Source: Nocardioides hwasunensis
Lineage (GTDB): Bacteria > Actinomycetota > Actinomycetes > Propionibacteriales > Nocardioidaceae
Direction: 5' to 3'
DNA: 64,000 nt
NCBI RefSeq assembly: GCF_014779665.1
Contig: NZ_JACXYY010000002.1
Coordinates: 434,001 to 498,000, forward strand
Shown here: positions 58,410 to 64,000 of the stretch, in pieces
Numbering within the stretch: the stretch's first letter is position 1
How the letters are laid out: each line of letters begins with the position of its first letter
Notes under the pieces: generated by a model
The model's database searches: none
Told to the model about the DNA's origin: nothing
What the model saw: the letters and a program-made list of their open reading frames with translations, nothing else
Made by a program: the position numbers and the translations under genes

Positions 58410-59348
58410 TCAGGCCGCCTGCTGCTCCTGCGCGCGCCACCATGCGACCGTCGTCGCGAGCCCCTCGCTCATCGGGGTCGGCGCGAGCCCGAGACGCTGC
58501 TCGCTCGCGGTCGAGTCCATGACGAACGGATCGGTGAACATGTAGCCGGTCTCCGCCATCTCCCGCATCGTGCGGGAGACGACACCCATCGCGCTCATCA
58601 CGCCGACCGGGATCGCGGACATCTTCGGGGTGGGCACGCCGCCGGCCCGCGCCACCATCTCGACGAGCTGCCGCTGGGTGACCGGCTCCGCGGTCGGCGC
58701 GTGCAGGAAGGAGTTCCACAGCTCGGGGGTCGCTGCGGCGGCGATCATCGCGGCGGCGAGGTCGGGGACGTAGGTGAAGGAGTGCGGCTGGTCGAGGCTG
58801 CCGAGGACGCGCATGGTCCTCCCGGCCAGGACCGTCGGGATCATCCGGTCGCCGGCGTGGGCCGTACGCACGGCGGGGCCGTAGAAGTCCGATGCGGCGA
58901 CGCTGACCGTGGGTGTGCTCGACGCGTCGCGCTGGGCGAGGAGCTCGGTGCGGACACCGAGCTTGCCCGTCGTCGCGGCTCGCGGCGACGACTCGGTCAT
59001 CACGCCGTCGACCCGGCCGTAGGCGTAGAGGCTCTCGGGGAACACCACGACCGCACCGGCGCGGCCGGCCGCCTCGAGGACCGCGAGCTCGGCCTGCGGC
59101 AGCTCGGCGCGCCACACCTTGGCGTCGTACGCCGATCCGTGGATGCAGTGGTGGATCGCGACCGCGCCGTCGAAGGCGCTGCCGAGGGCGGCCGGCTGCG
59201 AGACGTCGACCTCCAGACGCTCGATCAGCGGGTGGACCGGGCCGCTCCCGGAGCGTGTCAGCAGCCGGACCTGGTGGCCGGCCTCGGCGAGCTGCGTGGC
59301 GACGGTCGAACCGACGGGTCCGGCTCCGGTGACGACGTGGATGTCCAT
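58410..59348 (-). CDS. NAD(P)-binding epimerase-like protein
   Basis: A 312-residue NmrA/atypical SDR protein. The dinucleotide motif is VVTGAGPVGSTVATQLAEAGHQVRLLTRSG. The rest reads like the NAD-dependent epimerase-like proteins in stress operons: VVVFPESLYAYGRVDG, SVAASDFYGPAVR and SFTYVPDLAAAMIAAA. It lacks the catalytic YxxxK, so it may not be a classical reductase. It is divergent from a TetR regulator with two matched operators between them. AGGAG precedes the ATG. Confidence 0.82.
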   Translation of the reverse strand: MDIHVVTGAGPVGSTVATQLAEAGHQVRLLTRSGSGPVHPLIERLEVDVSQPAALGSAFDGAVAIHHCIHGSAYDAKVWRAELPQAELAVLEAAGRAGAVVVFPESLYAYGRVDGVMTESSPRAATTGKLGVRTELLAQRDASSTPTVSVAASDFYGPAVRTAHAGDRMIPTVLAGRTMRVLGSLDQPHSFTYVPDLAAAMIAAAATPELWNSFLHAPTAEPVTQRQLVEMVARAGGVPTPKMSAIPVGVMSAMGVVSRTMREMAETGYMFTDPFVMDSTASEQRLGLAPTPMSEGLATTVAWWRAQEQQAA

Positions 59349-59371
59349 GGGTCTCTCCTGCGATCGATTGA

Positions 59372-59386
59372 GAGAGCACTGCTCTC
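59372..59386. promoter_or_regulatory. TetR operator, proximal to the NAD(P)-binding gene
   Basis: GAGAGCACTGCTCTC is a perfect 15-bp palindrome (7-bp arms around one base). It begins 24 bp upstream of the start at 59348. Confidence 0.7.
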
Positions 59387-59422
59387 GTTTTGATCAGCAT
59401 GGCTCGTCGCGGCCTCAAATGC

Positions 59423-59437
59423 AAGAGCACCGCTCTC
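59423..59437. promoter_or_regulatory. TetR operator, proximal to tetR
   Basis: AAGAGCACCGCTCTC resembles the first site with two mismatches. Centre-to-centre distance is 51 bp, about five helical turns, which would allow cooperative binding or looping. Confidence 0.65.
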
Positions 59438-59476
59438 TTCAGTCACCGGTGCTCACGTTCGTGGCACGATGGTCAC

Positions 59477-60178
59477 ATGCCGAACGACTCCTCGCCCCGC
59501 GCCCGGGCGCGCGAGCAGACGATGCGCGACATCGTCCGCATCGGGCGCGCGCACCTCGCCACCGACGGCGCGGCCGCGCTCTCGCTCCGAGCGGTCGCCC
59601 GCGACCTGGGCCTCGTCTCGTCGGCGGTCTACCGCTACGTCGCCAGCCGCGACGAGCTGCTCACCCTGCTGGTGGTCGACGGCTACGACGAGCTGGGTGA
59701 CGCCGTCGACACGGCCCTCGCCTCCGTGGACCCGACTGACTTCGCCGGCCGGATGACGGCCATCGGCCGTGCCGTCCGGGGGTGGGGGCTCGCCGAGCCG
59801 GCGACGTACGCCTTGCTCTTCGGCAGCCCCGTACCGGGTTACGAGGCGCCCGCCGAGCAGACGACCGGCTCCGGTGTCCGTGTCGTCGGCCGCCTCGTCG
59901 AGGTCTGGGAGGACGCCTGGCGAGCAGGCGCGATCGCGGTCGACGACGAGCCGCTGAAGCCTCGCCGGCTCTCCCGCGACCTCGCCCGGATCCGCCGCGA
60001 GATGGGGCTGAGCGTGCCCGAGGCACTGATCGCGCGGGGCCTCTTCGCGTGGGCGGCGCTGTTCGGCTGCGTGACCTGGGAGGTGTTCGGGCAGTACGGC
60101 ACGGCGACCTTCGCCGAGCCCGCCGACCTCTTCGAGCAGCACCTCGCGGCGCTGGTGGAGTCGGTCGGCCTGGCCTAG
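59477..60178 (+). CDS. TetR family regulator
   Basis: A 233-residue repressor. The HTH lies at about 15-60 (MRDIVRIGRAHLATDGAAALSLRAVARDLGLVSSAVYRYVASRDELLTLLVVDGYDEL). The C-terminal part (WGLAEPATYALLFGSPVPGYEAPAEQT) is the WHG-type ligand domain. ATG 59477 was chosen from its position relative to the HTH. It is divergent from the NAD(P)-binding gene, and the pair of palindromes between them is the likely operator region, so both genes are probably repressed. Confidence 0.9.
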   Translation: MPNDSSPRARAREQTMRDIVRIGRAHLATDGAAALSLRAVARDLGLVSSAVYRYVASRDELLTLLVVDGYDELGDAVDTALASVDPTDFAGRMTAIGRAVRGWGLAEPATYALLFGSPVPGYEAPAEQTTGSGVRVVGRLVEVWEDAWRAGAIAVDDEPLKPRRLSRDLARIRREMGLSVPEALIARGLFAWAALFGCVTWEVFGQYGTATFAEPADLFEQHLAALVESVGLA

Positions 60179-60186
60179 CCCGGCCC

Positions 60187-61119
60187 TCAGGGCTCCAGCG
60201 CGAGCTTCCCGCCGGGGTGAGCGCCCATCAGCAGCTCGGTCGCCTCGACGGCATCGGCGAGCGCGAAGGTGCGGGCGACCGGCACGACGAGCCGACCCTC
60301 GCCGGCGAGCCGCACCAGGTCGGCGCGCACGGAGTCGCGGTAGGCCTGGCTCTCGGGGAGCGCACCGGCGATCGCGATGAAGCCCTCGTCCTTCGCGCGG
60401 TCCGGGGCGGCGATGGTGACGATCCGACTCCTGTCGGCGACGGTCGCGAGCGACACGTCGACGGCCTCGTCGGTCCCCACGCAGTCGAGGGCGGCGACCA
60501 CGCCGTCGGGGGCCGCGTCACGCACGCGCTGCTCGAGCCCGTCGCCGTACGCGACCGGCGTCCCGCCGAACCGCTCGACGACGCCGAAGGACGACCCGCT
60601 CGCGGTCCCGATCGCCCTGGCGCCGAGCATCGCGGCCTGCTGCAGCACGCTCACGCCGACGGCACCCGAGGCGCCGTGGACCAGGATCGTGTCACCCTCG
60701 CCGACGCCGGTGACGTGGAGCATCTCCGCGGCCGTCGTCGCGGCGAGCAGGAGGTTCGCGGCCTCGGCGAAGGACAGTGACGCAGGCTTCGCGAACACGG
60801 CGCTGGCCGCCACCGTCACCTCGCTCGCCCACCCGCCGCTGATCCGGAACGCGAGGACCTCGTCGCCGACGGTGACGGTCCCCGAGCCGATCTCGGTGTC
60901 GGGCCCGACGGCCGTGACGACGCCCGCGACCTCGTAGCCGATGGGGCGTGGGAAGTCCTCGTCCCTGCCTCGGGCGACGTGCTTGGCGTCGGCCGGGTTC
61001 ATCCCGGCGGCGCGCACCTCGATCGTGACCTCGCCGCTGCGTGGCGCGGGCGCGTCGTAGGGCTCGAAGGAGAACACCTCGAGGTCGCCGGGGCGCGTCG
61101 CGATCCAGTGCTGTGCCAT
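60187..61119 (-). CDS. NADP-dependent quinone oxidoreductase (zinc-free MDR)
   Basis: A 310-residue medium-chain reductase. The N-terminal part is VTIEVRAAGMNPADAKHVARGRDEDFPRPIGYEVAGVVTAVGPDTEIG, without zinc-binding Cys/His sets. The Rossmann motif is ILVHGASGAVGVSVLQQAAMLGARAIGTAS. This matches quinone or enoyl reductases of the QOR group. TACGTT lies 6 nt before the ATG. Tail-to-tail with the TetR gene (8 bp apart). Confidence 0.91.
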   Translation of the reverse strand: MAQHWIATRPGDLEVFSFEPYDAPAPRSGEVTIEVRAAGMNPADAKHVARGRDEDFPRPIGYEVAGVVTAVGPDTEIGSGTVTVGDEVLAFRISGGWASEVTVAASAVFAKPASLSFAEAANLLLAATTAAEMLHVTGVGEGDTILVHGASGAVGVSVLQQAAMLGARAIGTASGSSFGVVERFGGTPVAYGDGLEQRVRDAAPDGVVAALDCVGTDEAVDVSLATVADRSRIVTIAAPDRAKDEGFIAIAGALPESQAYRDSVRADLVRLAGEGRLVVPVARTFALADAVEATELLMGAHPGGKLALEP

Positions 61120-61125
61120 GGCTCG

Positions 61126-61131
61126 AACGTA
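61126..61131 (-). promoter_or_regulatory. -10 box, leaderless promoter of the quinone oxidoreductase gene
   Basis: TACGTT on the minus strand, 6 nt before ATG 61119. Confidence 0.5.
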
Positions 61132-61145
61132 GCGCGAGCCTCGCG

Positions 61146-62837
61146 CTACGAGCGGGCGAGCGCCCGTCCCACGGCCCTCCCGGAGAAGATGCAGCCGCCG
61201 AGGAAGGTCCCCTCGAGGGCGTTGTAGCCGTGCACGCCGCCGCCACCGAAGCCGGCGACCTCGCCGGCGGCGTAGAGGCCGGGCACCCGGGAGCCGTCGG
61301 CGGCCACGCACCGGCCGTCGAGGTCGGTCTCGAGCCCGCCGAGGGTCTTGCGGGACAGGATGTTGAGGCGTACGGCGATGAGCGGGCCGTGCGAGGGGTC
61401 GAGGACCTTGTGCGGCTTCGCGACGCGGATCAGCTTGTCCGTGCGGCTGCGGCGCGCGTTGTGGATCGCCATCACCTGGACGTCCTTGGAGAAGGCGTTG
61501 TCCATCTCCCGGTCCCGCGCGACGATCTGCCGCTCGAGGTCGTCGACGTCGAGCTTCGGGCCGCGGGCGAGCTCGTTCATCCCGGTGACCAGCTCGGCGA
61601 GGGTGTCGGCCACCACGAAGTCGACGCCGTGCTCCTTGAACGCCTCGACCGGGCCGGGCGCGCCCTTGGCGAGGCGGCTCTGCGCCAGGAACTTCAGGTC
61701 CTTGCCGGTGATGTCGGGGTTCTGCTCGGATCCGGAGAGGGCGAACTCCTTCTCGATCACCGACTGGGTGAGGACGAACCACGAGTAGTCGTGTCCGGCG
61801 GCGAGGATCTGCTTCATCGCCCCGATCGAGTCGGCGCCGGGGACGCCGGACATGCCCTCGAGCCGCTTGCCGGTGGCGTCGAACCACATCGACGACGGGC
61901 CGGGCAGGATCCGGATCGCGTGGTCGGGCCAGACCGGGTCCCAGTTGTGGATGCCCTCGACGTAGGCCCACATCCGGTCCTTGTTGACCATGGTCGCGCC
62001 GGCCGTCTCGGAGATGGCCTGCATCCGACCGTCGACGTGCGCGGGCACGCCGGAGATCATGTGCTCGGGAGCCGCGCCCACGCGCGCGGTCGGCCAGCTG
62101 CGGCGCATGAGCTCGTGGTTGTGACCGATGCCGCCGCTCGTCACGGCGACAGCCGGGGCGCGCAGCTCGAAGTCGCCGGCCTGGTCGCGGCTGGACCTCA
62201 CCCCCCGGGCACTGTCGTCATCGGCCAGGATCGTGCCGCGCACGCCGACGACGGCGCCGTCCTCGACGACCAGCTCGTCCACCTGGTGGCGGAAGGCGAA
62301 GCGTACGAGCCCGGCCGCCTCGGCCCGCTCGACCGGCTCGGCGAAGATCCGGACGACCTCGGGGCCGGTGCCCCAGGTGAGGTGGAAGCGGGGGACCGAG
62401 TTGCCGTGGCCGGTCGCGCGGCCGTCGCCGCGCTCGGCCCAGCCGACGAACGGCAGCGACTTGAGACCGAGCTCGTGGAGGTAGCCGCGCTTCTCGCGGT
62501 GCGCGAAGTCGACGTAGGCCTTTGCCCACTGCTGCGGCCAGAAGTCCTCGCCGCGGCCCGGGCCGTCGGTGCCGTCACCGAGCCGGTCGAACTGGGCGGA
62601 GCCCTGCCAGTCCTGCCATGCGAGCTCGGGGGAGTCGGTGATGCCCATCCGGCGCTGCTCCGGGCTGTCGACGAAGAGGAGCCCGCCGAGCGACCACCAC
62701 GCCTGGCCGCCGAGGTTGGCGCGGTTCTCCTGGTCGAGGACGAGCACCTTCTTGCCGGCCAGGGCGAGCTCGTGGGTGGTGACGAGGCCGGCGAGACCGG
62801 CGCCGACGACGATGACGTCGGGGTGGAAGGTGCTCAT
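61146..62837 (-). CDS. FAD-binding dehydrogenase (3-ketosteroid dehydrogenase-like)
   Basis: A 563-residue flavoprotein of the FAD_binding_2/succinate dehydrogenase-fumarate reductase fold. The FAD site is VIVVGAGLAGLVTTHELALAGKKVLVLDQE. GGIGHNHELMRRSWP is typical of this family's middle. The closing VPGLYAAGEVAGFGGGGVHGYNALEGTFLGGCIFSGRAVG is the KstD-like C-terminus. It could introduce a double bond into a steroid or other cyclic ketone. The ATG overlaps the stop of the upstream TetR gene (ATGA), so both are in one autoregulated operon. Confidence 0.86.
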   Translation of the reverse strand: MSTFHPDVIVVGAGLAGLVTTHELALAGKKVLVLDQENRANLGGQAWWSLGGLLFVDSPEQRRMGITDSPELAWQDWQGSAQFDRLGDGTDGPGRGEDFWPQQWAKAYVDFAHREKRGYLHELGLKSLPFVGWAERGDGRATGHGNSVPRFHLTWGTGPEVVRIFAEPVERAEAAGLVRFAFRHQVDELVVEDGAVVGVRGTILADDDSARGVRSSRDQAGDFELRAPAVAVTSGGIGHNHELMRRSWPTARVGAAPEHMISGVPAHVDGRMQAISETAGATMVNKDRMWAYVEGIHNWDPVWPDHAIRILPGPSSMWFDATGKRLEGMSGVPGADSIGAMKQILAAGHDYSWFVLTQSVIEKEFALSGSEQNPDITGKDLKFLAQSRLAKGAPGPVEAFKEHGVDFVVADTLAELVTGMNELARGPKLDVDDLERQIVARDREMDNAFSKDVQVMAIHNARRSRTDKLIRVAKPHKVLDPSHGPLIAVRLNILSRKTLGGLETDLDGRCVAADGSRVPGLYAAGEVAGFGGGGVHGYNALEGTFLGGCIFSGRAVGRALARS

Positions 62838-63472
62838 GCGTGCTGCTCCATCGGCGAGGGGTAGTGGCGCACGATCATCTCGGCGAGCAGGCGCAGCGCC
62901 CGCTCGACGGTGCGGCCCGGTGGCGCGGTCGGGTCGGGGTCGAGGGCGGAGAACGCCAGCCCGTCGAGCATGTTGACCACGATGCTGAGGACGGCGGCGA
63001 GGTCGTCGGCGCCGAGGTGCTCGCCCCACAGGTCGGCCGCCGCAGCGAGCATCTGCGCGTGGAGCGACTCCCGGGCGGGGTGGAGCGCCACCCGGAGGTC
63101 GGCGTCGGCGCGGGCCGCGACGAGCAGCTCGCGCCAGGTCTGGTTGGTGGGGGAGAGGACCGCGCGGCGGAGGTGGCCGAGGACGGCGGCGACGTCGTCG
63201 GCGGTCGCGACGGACGCTCCTGCGACCGTCGTGCGGAAGGCCTCGACGTTGCGGGTCGCGACGTGCTCGGCGGTCGCCACGAGCAGCGCCTGTCGCGTCG
63301 GGAAGTACCGGAACAGCGCTCCCTGGCTCACGCCCGCCTCCGCGCAGACCGCGGCGGTCGAGGTGGCGGCGTACCCCCGCTCGGTCAGGCACGCCACGGT
63401 CGCGTCGAGGAGCGCGGCGATGGTGCCTTCGCGGCGCTCGGCCTGCGTACGCCGTTCGCGAGTAGTGGTCAC
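62834..63472 (-). CDS. TetR family regulator, autoregulatory operon with the FAD dehydrogenase
   Basis: A 212-residue repressor. The HTH is at about 14-62 (EGTIAALLDATVACLTERGYAATSTAAVCAEAGVSQGALFRYFPTRQALLVATAEH). The ligand domain is of the TetR_C type (LRRAVLSPTNQTWRELLVAARADADLR). The GTG at 63472 is 6 nt after GACACT. A clear dyad overlaps the region upstream of this box, so it should repress its own operon, which includes the flavoprotein gene. Confidence 0.92.
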   Translation of the reverse strand: MTTTRERRTQAERREGTIAALLDATVACLTERGYAATSTAAVCAEAGVSQGALFRYFPTRQALLVATAEHVATRNVEAFRTTVAGASVATADDVAAVLGHLRRAVLSPTNQTWRELLVAARADADLRVALHPARESLHAQMLAAAADLWGEHLGADDLAAVLSIVVNMLDGLAFSALDPDPTAPPGRTVERALRLLAEMIVRHYPSPMEQHA

Positions 63473-63486
63473 TACGCCAGTGTCAC

Positions 63487-63508
63487 ATAGAAAGTGAGCA
63501 CTTGCTAT
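63487..63508. promoter_or_regulatory. TetR operator dyad
   Basis: A 22-bp dyad: ATAG, one base, AAGTG, two bases, CACTT, one base, CTAT. Every paired arm position is complementary. It lies between the probable -35 and -10 of the TetR-flavoprotein operon. Confidence 0.8.
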
Positions 63509-63546
63509 CTATGTCTCTCTGGAGTTACCGGATATCCGGGGACCGC

Positions 63547-63582
63547 CCCGCTTGTCACACCAGATCTCGGCCGACAAGCGGG
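63547..63582 (-). terminator. Hairpin after the acyl-CoA carboxylase gene
   Basis: Perfect 10-bp arms (CCCGCTTGTC / GACAAGCGGG) with a 16-nt loop, 35 bp beyond the stop codon of the carboxylase gene, and before the divergently arranged TetR operator. Confidence 0.6.
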
Positions 63583-63617
63583 AGACTCGGGTGCAAAAGT
63601 CGGCCTCGACCGCTCGA

Positions 63618-64000
63618 TCAGTCCTTGATCTCGCAGATCACGGCGCCGTTGGTGACGGTGGCGCCGACCTCGGCGGAGAGGCCGGTGACGGTCCCGGCCT
63701 TGTGGGCCTTGAGCGGCTGCTCCATCTTCATCGCCTCCATCACGACGACGACGTCGCCCTCGGCGACGCTCTGGCCGTCCTCGACGGAGATCTTGACGAT
63801 GGTGCCCTGCATGGGCGAGGTGACCGCGTCGCCGGACGCTGCGGCGCCGGACTTCTTCGCGGTGCGCTTGCCGGCCTTCTTCGCGCCGCCGCCGGCAGCG
63901 CCGCCGCCGCCGGAGAGCCCACCGAGCCCGGCGGGCAGGACGACCTCGAGGCGCTTGCCGCCGACCTCGACGGTGACCTTCTGCCGCTCGCCGTGCTCCT
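63618..64000 (-). CDS. Acetyl/propionyl-CoA carboxylase alpha subunit, biotin-carrier end
   Basis: The gene continues past the right edge; only the last 127 residues are visible. It has the C-terminal end of the biotin carboxylase part ([28 protein letters not shown]), a Gly/Ala/Lys linker and the BCCP domain with the biotin lysine in [12 protein letters not shown]. The final AVICEIKD is typical of actinobacterial AccA-type subunits. With pyruvate carboxylase at 54960, the window contains two biotin-dependent carboxylases. Confidence 0.92.
   Translation of the reverse strand, partial: EHGERQKVTVEVGGKRLEVVLPAGLGGLSGGGGAAGGGAKKAGKRTAKKSGAAASGDAVTSPMQGTIVKISVEDGQSVAEGDVVVVMEAMKMEQPLKAHKAGTVTGLSAEVGATVTNGAVICEIKD

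Noticed and set aside
63528..63539. CCGGATATCCGG palindrome near the last operator
   Set aside because: A single short palindrome without neighbours or a likely binding protein; expected by chance at this length now and then.

Overview
The window is high-GC chromosomal DNA from an aerobic actinobacterium. The gene content and style best fit Nocardioides or a close relative in the Nocardioidaceae. Supporting signs are a DUF222/HNH gene of the 13E12 type, DtxR-type iron boxes, HtaA haem-binding proteins, an LpdA quinone dehydrogenase, MeaB, a trimeric purine nucleoside phosphorylase, and many leaderless genes whose start codon lies 6-7 nt after a TANNNT box. This assignment is inferred from gene families; no 16S or other marker is present.

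Layout. 1-1685: the end of meaB and an M20 amidohydrolase. 1686-5959: a variable patch with a frameshifted GNAT remnant, a DUF222/HNH gene behind a DNA-damage-type promoter, a small membrane protein and an intact IS110 transposase. 5960-6847: a DUF480-VOC fusion. 6857-21317: a nucleoside uptake and catabolism region, containing a BmpA/PnrA-type ABC transporter (binding protein, two-domain ATPase, two permeases), cdd-deoA, add, a kinase, two aldehyde dehydrogenases (one without catalytic domain) and deoC. A TetR/alcohol dehydrogenase pair and a MaoC protein are interspersed. 21396-27629: PH-domain protein, EamA transporter, second-type YidC with a DUF6412 partner, secreted beta-helix protein, phosphosugar mutase, MOSC protein.

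27617-35944: a haem-iron island transcribed leftwards: hmuT-hmuU-hmuV, a surface protein, two HtaA proteins and a haem oxygenase, with two DtxR-type boxes upstream of hmuT. Just beyond the boxes (35992-36248) lie six ACACGTGT palindromes spaced about 50 bp apart, the most unusual non-coding structure here. 36325-41944: tpx, a DUF2252 protein, an aldo/keto reductase and MerR regulator sharing one promoter design, a sugar-nucleotide-type dehydrogenase, purine nucleoside phosphorylase, and a gamma-glutamylcyclotransferase-like protein. 42050-47578: dihydrolipoyl dehydrogenase, LpdA quinone dehydrogenase, Nei glycosylase, two alpha/beta hydrolases. 47641-52036: an MFS transporter, FAD-linked oxidase and GAF/PucR regulator operon. 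52263-58346: SpoIID and SGNH secreted proteins, a DUF2383 protein, pyruvate carboxylase. 58410-64000: NAD(P)-binding protein and TetR with paired operators, a quinone oxidoreductase, a TetR/FAD-dehydrogenase operon with a clear dyad operator, and the biotin-carrier end of an acyl-CoA carboxylase.

How genes work together: nucleosides imported by the BmpA system can be deaminated (cdd, add), phosphorolysed (deoA, punA), isomerised (possibly by the phosphosugar mutase) and cleaved by DeoC to glyceraldehyde-3-phosphate and acetaldehyde, which the adjacent aldehyde dehydrogenase can oxidise. Haem is captured by the HtaA proteins, imported by HmuTUV and opened by haem oxygenase, all apparently repressed by iron. 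No rRNA, tRNA, CRISPR array or replication origin was seen.
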